A stretch of DNA of 47,440 nucleotides from Nocardia mexicana NBRC 108244 (lineage in GTDB: Bacteria > Actinomycetota > Actinomycetes > Mycobacteriales > Mycobacteriaceae), in contig NZ_BDBV01000077.1 of NCBI RefSeq assembly GCF_001613165.1, forward strand, positions 1 through 47,440. The letters are read 5' to 3'. A program made the translations under genes and the position numbers. Under the pieces are notes generated by a model, which searched no databases, was not told the origin of the DNA, and saw only the letters and a list, made by a program, of their open reading frames with translations. Below are positions 1 to 11,740 of the stretch, piece after piece (the stretch's first letter is position 1; each line of letters opens with the position of its first letter).

Positions 1-2995
<2,995 letters not shown>

Positions 2996-3402
2996 CTCGC
3001 GCCGCCCGCGTGTTCGCGCGGCCGTCACGATATCTGTTCGTCCTGTGGGCTGTATTCACATTGCGCACCGCGGCGGACGCCGCCCGTACCTTGACTCGAC
3101 AGCAACGGGTAGAAAGCGGTGCACAGACAGCACCGCTTTCTACAGTCAATACATTTCGAGAGTCGGACAGCACGCGCCCCGGCGCGAAGTCTCAAATTAC
3201 ACCCGGAATCGACCGATGTCGAGGGCACAAAGAAAATAGACACCTGAATCCTCGGTGCCTTCCCCTTTTAATAATGACATCCAAATATGCCGGCCGTCAA
3301 GTGGATTAGCGCCGAGGCGCTCCTGAAGACCGGGACGATCCGTGTACAGACCGACGCTACGGCACCTACCGTCGGGATCCTGGCGAACCTCGAGGAGTTG
3401 CG
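2996..3402. other. Divergent intergenic region rpoB2 / flavoprotein
   Basis: No convincing gene. The 407 bases hold the 14-bp inverted repeat at 3109-3143 and an A/T-rich stretch at about 3250-3310 that can supply promoters. In the rpoB2 direction, TTGACG at about 3300 is followed 17 bases later by TCATTA. The flavoprotein has a GAGGAG ribosome-binding site at 3392-3397. None of the ribosomal-protein genes that often precede a housekeeping rpoB are present. Confidence 0.5.
3109..3143 (-). promoter_or_regulatory. Perfect 14-bp inverted repeat upstream of rpoB2
   Basis: GTAGAAAGCGGTGC and its exact reverse complement are separated by 7 bases, 114-148 bases upstream of the rpoB2 GTG. Read in the rpoB2 direction, TTGACT (a -35-like hexamer) lies directly in front of the first arm. 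The repeat would therefore sit at the promoter spacer/-10 as an operator, or in the 5' leader as a hairpin. No U-run follows, so it is not a normal terminator. Confidence 0.6.
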
Positions 3403-4938
3403 GTGACGGTCTGGAACGACGAAGTCGATGTGCTGGTGGCCGGGTCGGGCGGGGGCCTGGCCGGGGCGTATACGGCGGCCCGGGAGGGACTGTCGGTGGC
3501 CGTGGTCGAGGCGACCGACAAATTCGGTGGGACGACGGCCTATTCGGGCGGGGGCGGTATGTGGTTCCCGTGTAATCCGGTGCTGCGGCGGGCCGGGGTG
3601 GACGACAGCCTCGACGAGGCGCTCACCTACTTCCGCGCCGTCGTCGGCGATCGGACTCCGGACGCGTTGCAGGAGGCCTACATTCGCGGCGGTTCCCGCG
3701 TGATCGAATACCTGGAACGGGACGAATGCTTTGCGTTCCAGATGTTTCCGTGGCCGGACTACTTCGGTACGGCACCCGGGGCACGGACCGACGGCAAGCG
3801 GCACATAGTCCCCGTCCCGCTGCGGGCCGCCGAGCTCGGCGAGCTGAGCGAGTCCGTGCGCGGCCCGCTCGCCACCGACCGGCACGGCGCGCCGCAACCG
3901 AGGACCCTCACCGGCGGGCGGGCCCTGATCGGTCGCTTTCTGATGGCACTGTCCAAGTTCCCCGACGCTTCTCTGCGCCCGAACACGGCATTGGTCGAGC
4001 TCGTCATGTCCGACGGCGTGGTCGCGGGTGCCATCGTGGAGCGGGACGGTGAGCGGGTGGCGATCCGCGCCCGCCGGGGTGTATTGCTGGCCGCGGGCGG
4101 ATTCGAGGGAAACGAATTGTTGCGCAAACGATTCGGGGTTCCGGGCCGGGCCCGCGACACCATGGGCCCGTGGGGCAATGTCGGCAGGGCGCACGAGGCG
4201 GGCATGGCGGTCGGCGCCGACACCGATCTGATGGATCAGGCTTGGTGGTCGCCCGGGATGATCCATCCGGACGGGCGCGCCGCGTTCGCATTGTGGTTCA
4301 CCGGAGGCATTTTCGTGAATCAGGAGGGCAGGCGGTTCGTCAACGAGTCGGCCCCCTACGACCGGCTTGGCCGCGACATCATCGCGCAGCTGAACGACTC
4401 GATGACGCTGCCGTACTGGATGATCTACGACGACTCGGCGGGCCCGGTGCCTCCGGTGCAGGCCAGCAATGTGCCGATGGTCGACGCCGCACGGTATGTC
4501 GATGCGGGCCTGTGGCATACCGCCGACTCGCTCCCGGAACTCGCGGAGCGGATCGGGGTGCCGGGCGCCGCGCTCTCCGCCACGGTCGCCCGGTTCAACG
4601 AATTCGCGGACTCCGGCGTGGACGAGGATTTCGGCCGCGGCGACGAGGCCTACGATCGGGCCTTCTCCGAGGGAGCGTCGCCGCTGGTGCCGATCCGGAA
4701 GGGGCCGTTCCACGCGGCCGCGTTCGGCATCTCCGACCTCGGCACCAAGGGCGGTCTGCGCACCGATACCGCCGCCCGGGTCCTCGACGGGTCCGGGTCG
4801 CCGATCCCCGGCCTCTACGCGGCGGGCAACACGATGGCGGCGGTCAGCGGCACGGTCTACCCGGGCGGCGGCAACCCGATCGGCGCCTCTGTGCTGTTCA
4901 GCCATCTTGCGGCACTGGACATGCTGGCCCGAGGATGA
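3403..4938 (+). CDS. FAD-dependent dehydrogenase of the 3-ketosteroid delta-1-dehydrogenase/fumarate reductase family
   Basis: A 511-residue flavoprotein. The N-terminal dinucleotide-binding motif VLVAGSGGGLAGAYTA (residues 9-24) and the following acidic residue in VVEATDKFGGTTAYSGGG are typical of FAD_binding_2 proteins. The C-terminal SGTVYPGGGNPIGASVLFSH is the second FAD-contact segment, equivalent to the YPGxG region of KstD. KstD-like enzymes introduce the C1-C2 double bond in 3-ketosteroid rings, but the family also contains other ene-dehydrogenases, so the substrate is not fixed. The start is a GTG with GAGGAG five bases upstream. It is divergent from rpoB2 and has no steroid-catabolism neighbours. 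Length agrees with the family (about 510-560). Confidence 0.82.
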   Translation: MTVWNDEVDVLVAGSGGGLAGAYTAAREGLSVAVVEATDKFGGTTAYSGGGGMWFPCNPVLRRAGVDDSLDEALTYFRAVVGDRTPDALQEAYIRGGSRVIEYLERDECFAFQMFPWPDYFGTAPGARTDGKRHIVPVPLRAAELGELSESVRGPLATDRHGAPQPRTLTGGRALIGRFLMALSKFPDASLRPNTALVELVMSDGVVAGAIVERDGERVAIRARRGVLLAAGGFEGNELLRKRFGVPGRARDTMGPWGNVGRAHEAGMAVGADTDLMDQAWWSPGMIHPDGRAAFALWFTGGIFVNQEGRRFVNESAPYDRLGRDIIAQLNDSMTLPYWMIYDDSAGPVPPVQASNVPMVDAARYVDAGLWHTADSLPELAERIGVPGAALSATVARFNEFADSGVDEDFGRGDEAYDRAFSEGASPLVPIRKGPFHAAAFGISDLGTKGGLRTDTAARVLDGSGSPIPGLYAAGNTMAAVSGTVYPGGGNPIGASVLFSHLAALDMLARG

Positions 4939-5062
4939 CCCCTGCCTGCTCGCGCGCCAGCCGGGTCCGGACCGAGCGCGGGACCATCGGAGAGTGCGGG
5001 TGGGAACTACGCGGACCGGTACCGGGCGCACACTGCGCTGGGGGCAGGGGCATAGTGCAATC

Positions 5063-6121
5063 ATGTCGCTGGTATCGCAGTTCGAGTTCCAGGCACGGGC
5101 CTGCGCGAAGCTGGGCTCCCCGCTGTATTCCGCACTGCTGACCGAAGTGTCACGGGACATCGAGAATGGCGGACCGTGCGCCAGGGCACTTGCCGACTAC
5201 ACGGACGCGCCGCTCGTCGACGCCGTGCCGCTGCGGTTCATGGGAGCCGTGCACGCGCTGGTCCTCACGGGTGAGGCGCCCGAACTGTCGGTCCATTACC
5301 CGAGTGTCACGCCGACCGCTCGCGCGGAATCCGGTGCCTGGGAGGCGTTTCGCGAGGTCGTCGCGGCCCACCCCGAGTGGATTCGGGACTGGCTGACCCG
5401 GCCGCCCCAGACCAATGAGGTGGGCCGCACCGTACCGCTGATGGCCGGGCTGCTCGCCGCCGTCGACGCGATCCCGCTCCCGGTGCGGCTGCTCGAGCTG
5501 GGCAGCAGCGCGGGACTGAATCTGCGCGCCGACCGATATCACTGGTACACAGACGATTTCGACTGGGGGCCGCGGGACTCTCCGGTCTCGCTCGGCAAGG
5601 CCTGGGCGGGTCCGGTACCCGGCTGGCTGACGGCGGCCGCGCGACGCCATCCCGAGCTGACCGTCGTCGAACGCCGCGGCTGCGATCCGGCGCCCCTGGA
5701 CCCGCTCGCTCCGCACGGCGCGCTGGCACTGCGGTCGTACGTGTGGCCGGATCAGCGCGAGCGGGCCGCGCGCTTGGACGGTGCGCTTCGCGTGGCCGCG
5801 CGGGTTCCCGCGACGGTGGCGGCCGTCGGCGCCGCCGAGTTCCTGGCGAAGGTCGAACCGGTGCCGGGCACGCTCACCGTCGTGTGGCATTCGGTGATGC
5901 GCCAATATGTTCCGCGGGATCAGTGGGCGCTGGTGGAAGCCGAACTGGATCGGCTCGCCGCGGCGAGCGGCCCCGAGGCCGGATTCGCCCACATCGCCTT
6001 CGAGCCGGTTGCGCAGAGCGGCAGCGGATTCCCGCTCACCGTCCGGATCGGCGCCGGCCCGGCCGTGCGGCTGGCGCGCGCGAAACCGCACGGCGTCCCC
6101 GCGTTCGTCGCCAGCGGATAG
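5063..6121 (+). CDS. DUF2332 domain protein
   Basis: A 352-residue soluble protein recognised as a DUF2332-type actinobacterial protein. It has an N-terminal helical segment (FEFQARACAKLGSPLYSALL), a central VRLLELGSSAGLNLRADRYHW segment resembling a methyltransferase-fold glycine loop, and a C-terminal TVVWHSVMRQYV block. The LELGSSAGLN motif suggests a SAM-binding-like fold, but no activity is established for the family as far as I know. The ATG at 5063 is chosen because the conserved N-terminus begins there; upstream codons in the same frame run through the previous gene. It stands alone between the flavoprotein and a convergent NUDIX gene. Confidence 0.75.
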   Translation: MSLVSQFEFQARACAKLGSPLYSALLTEVSRDIENGGPCARALADYTDAPLVDAVPLRFMGAVHALVLTGEAPELSVHYPSVTPTARAESGAWEAFREVVAAHPEWIRDWLTRPPQTNEVGRTVPLMAGLLAAVDAIPLPVRLLELGSSAGLNLRADRYHWYTDDFDWGPRDSPVSLGKAWAGPVPGWLTAAARRHPELTVVERRGCDPAPLDPLAPHGALALRSYVWPDQRERAARLDGALRVAARVPATVAAVGAAEFLAKVEPVPGTLTVVWHSVMRQYVPRDQWALVEAELDRLAAASGPEAGFAHIAFEPVAQSGSGFPLTVRIGAGPAVRLARAKPHGVPAFVASG

Positions 6122-6157
6122 GCGTTCCGGCGCAACGACACCCGAAATCGCGGCGGC

Positions 6158-6688
6158 TCATGCTCGTTCGTGCAGCAACAGCAGCGAGTAGGCGGCGAGC
6201 GTCCCGGAATCGGTGATCTCGCCCGTGCGGATCATCTGCTCCAGTGCCGCGCGGTCGAACCAGTCCGAGCGCATGTCCTGCTCCTCCGGCTCGCGCTCGG
6301 GTTCGCCGGGTGTCAGCTCGGTCGCGAGGTAGACGCGCCCGCGCTGACGCAGCGTGGCGGGCGCGGCGTCGACCGGACCGAGGTAGGTCAGCCGCCCCGC
6401 CCGCAGTCCGGTCTCCTCGCGCAGCTCGCGGTGCGCCAGGTCGACCGGGTCGCCGACCGCGCGATCGGGCAGCGTGCCCGCCGGGAACTCCCAGCACCGT
6501 TGTCCCAGTGGATATCTGAATTGCTCGACGAGGTGGAACCGATCGCCGTCCAGCGGCACGACCAGGACGAAATCCGGCCGGTCCACGAAGCCGTAGATGC
6601 CGGTGGAGCCGTCGGAGCGGCGAATGGTGTCCTCGTGCACCTCCATCCAGCGATTGCTGTAGACAGTCTGCGATCCGAGCGTCTCCAT
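6158..6688 (-). CDS. NUDIX hydrolase, ADP-ribose pyrophosphatase-like
   Basis: A 176-residue NUDIX protein. The core is present: EFPAGTL, then RELREETGL, which carries the metal-binding glutamates of the Nudix box; the segment between the two is about two residues longer than usual. The N-terminal SNRWMEVHEDTIRR and the central FHLVEQFRYPLGQRCWEFPAG match the ADP-ribose/nucleoside-diphosphate-sugar pyrophosphatase branch, which uses that arginine-rich strand for substrate binding. Likely cytosolic clean-up of ADP-ribose or related compounds; exact substrate unknown. It is convergent with the DUF2332 gene and lies 31 bases downstream of the AhpD-like pair on the same strand. Confidence 0.85.
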   Translation of the reverse strand: METLGSQTVYSNRWMEVHEDTIRRSDGSTGIYGFVDRPDFVLVVPLDGDRFHLVEQFRYPLGQRCWEFPAGTLPDRAVGDPVDLAHRELREETGLRAGRLTYLGPVDAAPATLRQRGRVYLATELTPGEPEREPEEQDMRSDWFDRAALEQMIRTGEITDSGTLAAYSLLLLHERA

Positions 6689-6719
6689 ACCCCGGATTGT
6701 GCCGCAGCCGGGCGCCGAG

Positions 6720-7337
6720 CTACCCCGCGGACGACAGGAACTTCACCGTCGGCGGCGTGGCATAGCCCATCCGGCGCAGGAACCACCGGGTCAGCGTCAG
6801 CCCCCGGCCCTCCGGCGGGACTCCGCCCATCGTGTCCATGATGCGGTTGATGGTGTGGAAGGCCACGCTGATCCGCACGGCCTCCTCCAGCGCCGCATCG
6901 GTCACCCCGGCGGTGCGCACCCGCTCGACGTCGGCCGGTTTCACGTCGTCGGGCGCATCGGCCAGCTTCGCCAGAAAGTCCAGTACCACAACGACTTCGA
7001 TGCGCTGCCCGGAGTCGGCGGGCCGCTCCAACGCGCGAATCACCAGCTCCGGTGTCTGGTAACTCTCGGCGACGGTCTGGTGGCAGGTGCGGCAGAAGTC
7101 GCACTGGTTGCGGGCGGAGGTGTAGGTGGCGAACAGTTCGCGCTCGCCGATGCTCCACGCCGACGGGCCGCGCATCAGATCCTGCAGCAGGTCGCTGAAG
7201 GGGGTGCTGAAATAGCGGTGCCGGTAGAACAGCACCTTGATCACATCGGGGACCTCGGTGCGGCCGAATACGCGCATGGCGCGCAGCGTACACCGGCCCG
7301 GAAGGTCGTGTCCGTGGTCGACGACGTCGAGTCTCAT
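6720..7337 (-). CDS. Carboxymuconolactone decarboxylase/AhpD-like protein with CxxC
   Basis: A 205-residue all-helical protein of the AhpD/CMD superfamily. The signature is ARNQCDFCRTCHQTVAES: a CxxC pair followed by histidine, the redox-active site of AhpD-like peroxidase partners. The rest (VVVLDFLAKLADAPDDVKPADVERVRTAG) fits the peroxidase-related subgroup. GGAGG lies seven bases upstream of the ATG at 7337, and that ATG overlaps the TGA of the preceding gene (ATGA), so the two are translationally coupled. A later methionine at 7277 is possible as an alternative start. Likely an alkylhydroperoxidase-type redox protein; partner reductant unknown. Confidence 0.8.
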   Translation of the reverse strand: MRLDVVDHGHDLPGRCTLRAMRVFGRTEVPDVIKVLFYRHRYFSTPFSDLLQDLMRGPSAWSIGERELFATYTSARNQCDFCRTCHQTVAESYQTPELVIRALERPADSGQRIEVVVVLDFLAKLADAPDDVKPADVERVRTAGVTDAALEEAVRISVAFHTINRIMDTMGGVPPEGRGLTLTRWFLRRMGYATPPTVKFLSSAG

Positions 7338-7648
7338 GTCTGGTCCTCCATCGCGCGCAGGGCGGCCCGCAGACGGTGGTCGGCCGCACCGGCCGCAGCG
7401 ACCACCGTGGTTTCGAACACCTCGTCCTGGGATCGCCCGGCCGTCAGCGTGGCGACCTGTTCGTCGGTGACGCGGTACGCGTGGCGGGCCACGGTGTCGA
7501 CGAACGGCGCCAGATCCTCGGGCAGCGTCGACACGTCACCCTCCGATGCCGCCTCGAATATCGAGCGCCGGAGATCGGCCGGCAGGGCGGCGGGGGCCGA
7601 TCGAAGGTGCTCGACGAAGGTGTCCCAGCGGTCTGCTCTCGATCCCAT
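7334..7648 (-). CDS. Small AhpD-like partner protein without cysteines
   Basis: A 104-residue helical protein, first gene of a two-gene unit; its stop overlaps the start of the CxxC AhpD-like protein by four bases. The tail EVFETTVVAAAGAADHRLRAALRAM resembles the second half of CMD-fold proteins. It contains no cysteine at all, so it cannot do the redox chemistry itself. The organisation suggests a heterodimer in which this protein is a structural or substrate-binding subunit. That is an inference from overlap and composition. The family assignment is tentative. Confidence 0.6.
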   Translation of the reverse strand: MGSRADRWDTFVEHLRSAPAALPADLRRSIFEAASEGDVSTLPEDLAPFVDTVARHAYRVTDEQVATLTAGRSQDEVFETTVVAAAGAADHRLRAALRAMEDQT

Positions 7649-7833
7649 CCGCCCATGATGCCTGATCTTCGGCGGGCGCGAACTGTATTACAGCAGAACG
7701 TTTTTCGCTTGAACGTCGAACTATCGCGGCCGGGAATCCGATAACACCGTAATAGTGCAGGCCGTCGGCCGGAGCGGCCCGGGAGATGTCGGATCGGATC
7801 CGTAGACTCGCCTCCGTGACGGGAGTAGAGGAT

Positions 7834-8466
7834 GTGCAGCGGACCCGTGCGGCGTACGACGGCGTGGCCGAGCTGTACGCGGAGATCAGTGCGGGAGTGA
7901 TGGCGGCCCAGCCCTTGGATCGCGCCATGTTCGGCGTATTCGCCGAGTTGGCGCAGGGGCGCGGCACCGTCGCCGATATCGGTTGCGGACCGGGACGGGT
8001 CACCATCCACCTGGACGGCCTGGGCCTGGATGTCTTCGGCCTGGATCTGTCGCCGGAGATGATCCGGCTGGCCCGCGCCGCGCATCCGAACCTGCGATTC
8101 GAGATCGGATCGATGGAACGGCTCGACCTGCCCGACGCCTCCCTCGGCGCAATCCTGGCCTGGTACAGCATGATTCACACGCCACCGGAACGGGTGCCGG
8201 GCATCGTCGCCGAATTCGGCCGGGTGCTGACCGACGGCGCCCCGCTGCTGCTGGGCTTCCAGGCGGCCGACGACGAGTTCCACGACATCCAGCCGTACGA
8301 CCACAAGGTGGCGCCGGTGTACCGATGGTCGCTGCGGCGGATGGCGGAGGTGCTGGCCGGTGGCGGCTTCGAGACCGTGGCCCAGCTGCGGCGCGCGCCC
8401 GATCCGGACGGGCGGTGCCCGCACGGGTGCCTGCTGGCGAGGAAGTCGGCGACACCGGCGGGCTGA
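7834..8466 (+). CDS. Class I SAM-dependent methyltransferase
   Basis: A methyltransferase with the glycine-rich motif I VADIGCGPGRVT, motif II at GLDVFGLDLSPEM and motif IV at LGAILAWYSMIH. The segment RTRAAYDGVAELYAE is the usual N-terminal helix of the ubiE/small-molecule methyltransferase group. The frame is open from an ATG at 7786, but that codon abuts its GGGAG. The GTG at 7834 has GGGAG eight bases upstream (7821-7825) and is preferred, giving 210 residues. The acceptor is unknown. The next gene, an oxidoreductase, follows after 38 bases and may be co-transcribed. Confidence 0.85.
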   Translation: MQRTRAAYDGVAELYAEISAGVMAAQPLDRAMFGVFAELAQGRGTVADIGCGPGRVTIHLDGLGLDVFGLDLSPEMIRLARAAHPNLRFEIGSMERLDLPDASLGAILAWYSMIHTPPERVPGIVAEFGRVLTDGAPLLLGFQAADDEFHDIQPYDHKVAPVYRWSLRRMAEVLAGGGFETVAQLRRAPDPDGRCPHGCLLARKSATPAG

Positions 8467-8504
8467 GCGCCCCCGGGGCCCGGATTTCGTGGTATCCAGG
8501 CCAG

Positions 8505-10049
8505 ATGCAGCCGACACGCGCCTCGTATGACGTCGTCATCGTCGGCGGCGGCCACAACGGACTGGTGGCGGCCGCCTACCTGGCCCGGGCCGGGCGCTCC
8601 GTGCTGGTGCTGGAGCGCCGCGGCCACACCGGCGGTGCGGCGGTGTCCGAACGCGTCTTCGCGGGCGTGGATGCGCGGCTGTCGCGGTATTCGTATCTGG
8701 TGAGCCTGCTACCGCGGGCGATCGTGCGGGATCTGGACCTGCGATTCGAGACGCGGCGCCGCCGGATCTCGTCGTACACGCCGGTCGGCGACACCGGCCT
8801 GCTGATCGACTCGGCCGACGAATACCGTACGCGCGCAAGCTTTCTCCGGTTGACCGGCAGCGAGGCGGACCATCGGGCGTGGGAGCGGTTCTACGGAATG
8901 ACCGGGCGCCTCGCCGAGCGGATATTTCCCACGCTGACCGATCCGCTGCCGACGCGGGGCGAATTGCAGCGCCTGGTCGACGATTCCGCCGCCTGGGAGG
9001 CGATCTTCGAACGTCCGCTGGGCGAGACGATCGAGGCTCGCTTCGCCGACGATACGGTGCGCGGGGTCGTGTTCACCGACGCGCTGATCGGTACCTTCAC
9101 CCACGCCCACGATCCGACGCTGCTCCAGAACCGCTGCTTCCTGTATCACGTGATCGGCGGCGGCACCGGCGACTGGGATGTCCCGATCGGCGGCATGGGC
9201 GCGCTGACCGACGCGCTGGCGGCGGCCGCCCGCGCCGCCGGGGCCGAGCTGCTCACCGACCGCGCGGTCACCGCCATCGAAACCGACGGCAGCACAGCCG
9301 AAGTCCGCCATACGGGCGGCGCGGTCGGCGCGCGGCACGTGCTGGTGAACGCCGCGCCGGAGGAGCTGGCACACCTGCTCGGCACGACCGCGCCGGATCG
9401 GGCCGAGGGATCCCAGCTCAAGATCAACATGCTCCTGCACCGGCTGCCCCGGCTGCGCGAATCGGTCGATCCCCACGACGCGTTCGCGGGCACCTTTCAT
9501 GTCGGCGAGGGCTATGCACAGCTCGAGCGCGCCTATCGCGAGGCCGCGGACGGGAACCTCCCGGCCGCGCCGCCGTCGGAGATCTACTGCCACACCCTCA
9601 CCGACCCCTCGATCCTCGGCGAGGAGCTCGCTCAGCGCGGCGCGCACACCCTCACCTTGTTCGGGTTGCACACTCCGGCGAGGCTTTTCGAGACCGATGC
9701 CGACACCGCGAAAGCGAGCCTCGTCGAATCGACACTGGCGCAGCTGGATTCGGTGCTGGCCGAACCGATCCGCGACTGCCTGGCGGTGGACGGCGACGGG
9801 CGGCCCTGCCTCGAGGCCAAGAGCCCGACGGACCTCGAGCGGGAGTTGGGCCTGCCCGGCGGGCATATCTTCCATCGCGATCTCGCGTTCCCGTTCCGCG
9901 CGGACGACGCCGACGACGCGGGCGCCCGCTGGGGTGTGGGCACCGCGCATCGCAACGTATTCCTCTGCGGCGCCGGGGCGGTGCGCGGTGGCGGCGTGAG
10001 CGGCATCGGCGGGCACAACGCGGCCATGGCCGTCCTGGCGGCGCGCTGA
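8505..10049 (+). CDS. FAD-dependent oxidoreductase, CrtI/PYROXD2-like
   Basis: A 514-residue flavoprotein of the phytoene desaturase-related family. The N-terminal Rossmann motif is DVVIVGGGHNGLVAAAYLARAG (residues 9-30), followed by VLVLERRGHTGGAA. An internal IGGGTGDWDVPIGGMGALTDAL is the conserved region that precedes the second FAD segment, and GGGVSGIGGHNAAM closes the protein. Members oxidise carotenoids or other hydrophobic substrates; the PYROXD2-like subgroup has no agreed bacterial substrate. The ATG at 8505 is preferred because the FAD motif starts directly after it, although the frame is open further upstream through the methyltransferase gene. No carotenoid genes are adjacent. 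Confidence 0.85.
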   Translation: MQPTRASYDVVIVGGGHNGLVAAAYLARAGRSVLVLERRGHTGGAAVSERVFAGVDARLSRYSYLVSLLPRAIVRDLDLRFETRRRRISSYTPVGDTGLLIDSADEYRTRASFLRLTGSEADHRAWERFYGMTGRLAERIFPTLTDPLPTRGELQRLVDDSAAWEAIFERPLGETIEARFADDTVRGVVFTDALIGTFTHAHDPTLLQNRCFLYHVIGGGTGDWDVPIGGMGALTDALAAAARAAGAELLTDRAVTAIETDGSTAEVRHTGGAVGARHVLVNAAPEELAHLLGTTAPDRAEGSQLKINMLLHRLPRLRESVDPHDAFAGTFHVGEGYAQLERAYREAADGNLPAAPPSEIYCHTLTDPSILGEELAQRGAHTLTLFGLHTPARLFETDADTAKASLVESTLAQLDSVLAEPIRDCLAVDGDGRPCLEAKSPTDLERELGLPGGHIFHRDLAFPFRADDADDAGARWGVGTAHRNVFLCGAGAVRGGGVSGIGGHNAAMAVLAAR

Positions 10050-10057
10050 TCTCGGCT

Positions 10058-10846
10058 TCAGCGGAGCACGGTGCGAATAACCAAGGTGCGCAACGGAAGG
10101 TCGAACTCCCCGTCCCGCGTCTCCGGCTGCCCGCGCAGATAGTCCGTGATACGCCCGAGGATCGTGGCACGCTCCTCCGGCGAGACGACGAGAACGTGCG
10201 AGTGCGTTCCGATCGTCTCCGCGAGACTCCGGGCGGTACGCCGGTGGGCGTGCGGGAAATAGGACCGTTCGAACGGCCGGAACAGCGGATGCGACGGCTC
10301 GGAATCCTGGGCCCGGCGCTGGAACGACACCTCCGACCGGGACAGCCGATCCAGTTCCGCCACCCATTCGACCGACGAGTCGTGCATGTTCCAGAACGCC
10401 GCCAGCACCCCGCCGGGCCGCAACACCCGCGCAAACTCCGGGAACGCCTTCGGCAGATCGAACCAGTGGAAGGCCTGCCCGGCCACCAGGGCGTGCACCG
10501 AATTATCCGGCAGCGGAATGCTTTCCGCGCTTCCCGCCAGGACGGAGACACCGGGGTGGCGCCGCGCGAACTCGGCCCGCATGGCCGCGTCCGGTTCGAC
10601 AGCCGTCACCCGCGCGCCGCCGTCCAGCAGGCCATCGGTGAGCTTTCCCGTACCCGCGCCGAGATCGACGACCTCGGGCGCGGCGACGCCCCGGAGCGGT
10701 TCCAGTGCCCACCGGATCCCCGCCGGTGGATAGTCGGGGCGATGGGCGGCATAGGCCGCGGCCTCCGCGCCGAACGAACTCGCCCGCCGCGCATGCAACT
10801 CGGCCTCGTCCGTCCTCGATTCACCGGTCTCGCCCATTCGATCCAT
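10058..10846 (-). CDS. Class I SAM-dependent methyltransferase
   Basis: A 262-residue methyltransferase of the type-11 group. Motif I is VVDLGAGTGKLT, followed by ARVTAVEPDAAM (motif II), SIPLPDNSVHALVAGQAFHWFD (motif IV) and RVLRPGGVLAAFWN (motif V/VI). The HWFD segment is common in this actinobacterial subgroup. The ATG at 10846 is chosen because GGTGGA lies four bases upstream; an ATG at 10837 and an earlier one at 10897 are alternatives. It is convergent with the oxidoreductase, with an 8-base gap between stops. Substrate unknown. Confidence 0.85.
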   Translation of the reverse strand: MDRMGETGESRTDEAELHARRASSFGAEAAAYAAHRPDYPPAGIRWALEPLRGVAAPEVVDLGAGTGKLTDGLLDGGARVTAVEPDAAMRAEFARRHPGVSVLAGSAESIPLPDNSVHALVAGQAFHWFDLPKAFPEFARVLRPGGVLAAFWNMHDSSVEWVAELDRLSRSEVSFQRRAQDSEPSHPLFRPFERSYFPHAHRRTARSLAETIGTHSHVLVVSPEERATILGRITDYLRGQPETRDGEFDLPLRTLVIRTVLR

Positions 10847-10912
10847 GCTATCCACCGGGCAGCCGCGGGGCCTGCGAATATTTCCCGCTGTCGCCACGCC
10901 GCAGGCGGCGAG

Positions 10913-11473
10913 TCAGTCGAAACTCGGCCGCACCACGGAGTTCTCGGTGACCCGGTAGGTCGCCAGGATCACGCCGTTGTCGAGCACCTCGGTCTCGGCC
11001 AGCGCCAGCGTCGCCTCCTGCTCGGTGTCGCCGAACAGCCGCAGCCCGCTGCCGAGCAGCACCGGATAGATCACCAGGCGGTACTCGTCGACGAGCCGGT
11101 TGTCGCGCAGGTAGCCGATCAGGCTGCCGCTGCCCATCAGCAGCAGGTTGCGGTCGGCCTTCAGCTTCGCGACACCCTCGGCGACGTCACCCTCGATCCG
11201 CTCGGCGTTCCATGCCAGCTCGGTCAGGGTCGTCGTCGCCACATGCTTGGGCATGCTGTTCATCTTGTCCTTGTAGGCGCCCTCTTCCGGGTGCTCGGGC
11301 CAGGACGCGGCGAACACCTCGTAGGACGAGCGGCCCAGCAGCAGCGCATCGGCCTCGCCCATTTCGGCATCCTTGTAGCGACCGATGTCGTCGCTCCAGA
11401 ACGGGGCGGTCCACGTCGGATCCTGAATGAACCCGTCGAGCGAAACAAACTCGGCGACAACAACTTTGCCCAT
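10913..11473 (-). CDS. Dihydrofolate reductase-family protein (RibD C-terminal domain)
   Basis: A 186-residue single-domain RibD_C/DHFR-fold protein. It opens with the family hallmark VVVAEFVSLDGFIQDP and contains ADALLLGRSSYEVFAASWPEH and NLLLMGSGSLIGYLRDNRLVDEYRLVIYPVLLGSG, all typical of the small stand-alone yyaP/yabJ-type reductases. These bind NADPH in the fold; physiological substrates are mostly unknown. The start ATG has GAGG about nine bases upstream. It is divergent from the ThrE-like gene, with which it shares a ~215-base promoter region. Confidence 0.87.
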   Translation of the reverse strand: MGKVVVAEFVSLDGFIQDPTWTAPFWSDDIGRYKDAEMGEADALLLGRSSYEVFAASWPEHPEEGAYKDKMNSMPKHVATTTLTELAWNAERIEGDVAEGVAKLKADRNLLLMGSGSLIGYLRDNRLVDEYRLVIYPVLLGSGLRLFGDTEQEATLALAETEVLDNGVILATYRVTENSVVRPSFD

Positions 11474-11688
11474 GATAGATCCTCGATTCCGTCCTGCCTG
11501 CCACCGATCCGGGAGTGGGTCGGTGCGTACTCCTCCATGCAGACGAGACGGCTCACGGTAACTAATCGGTGAATCGCAATCCAGCGATCCTCGCCGCGAC
11601 GCGTTAGCCTCAACTGATAGCCATCAAGTTGCCGACGTTCCGTACGCTACCGGGCACCCGGTGGCCTTCGTCGATCCAGGAGGCGGCG

Positions 11689-11739
11689 ATGCACGGCCCG
11701 ATCCACGCCCGGGAACATCCGGTACTCCACCGGCGCTGA
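11689..11739 (+). CDS. Putative 16-codon leader peptide before the ThrE-like exporter
   Basis: MHGPIHAREHPVLHRR, preceded by GGAGG at 11679-11683 with a five-base spacer. Its TGA ends one base before the exporter ATG at 11741. Histidine occurs at residues 2, 6, 10 and 14, one every fourth residue. The exporter has no comparable ribosome-binding site of its own, so coupled re-initiation is likely. Whether the peptide has a sensing role is unknown. Confidence 0.5.
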   Translation: MHGPIHAREHPVLHRR

Positions 11740-11740
11740 C

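Noticed and set aside
3268..5160. 630-codon minus-strand frame opposite the flavoprotein
   Set aside because: Arginine/glycine-rich composition without family motifs, and the plus strand encodes a clear FAD protein.
8879..11572. 897-codon plus-strand frame across the oxidoreductase, methyltransferase and reductase genes
   Set aside because: A shadow frame covering three genes on both strands; no motifs.
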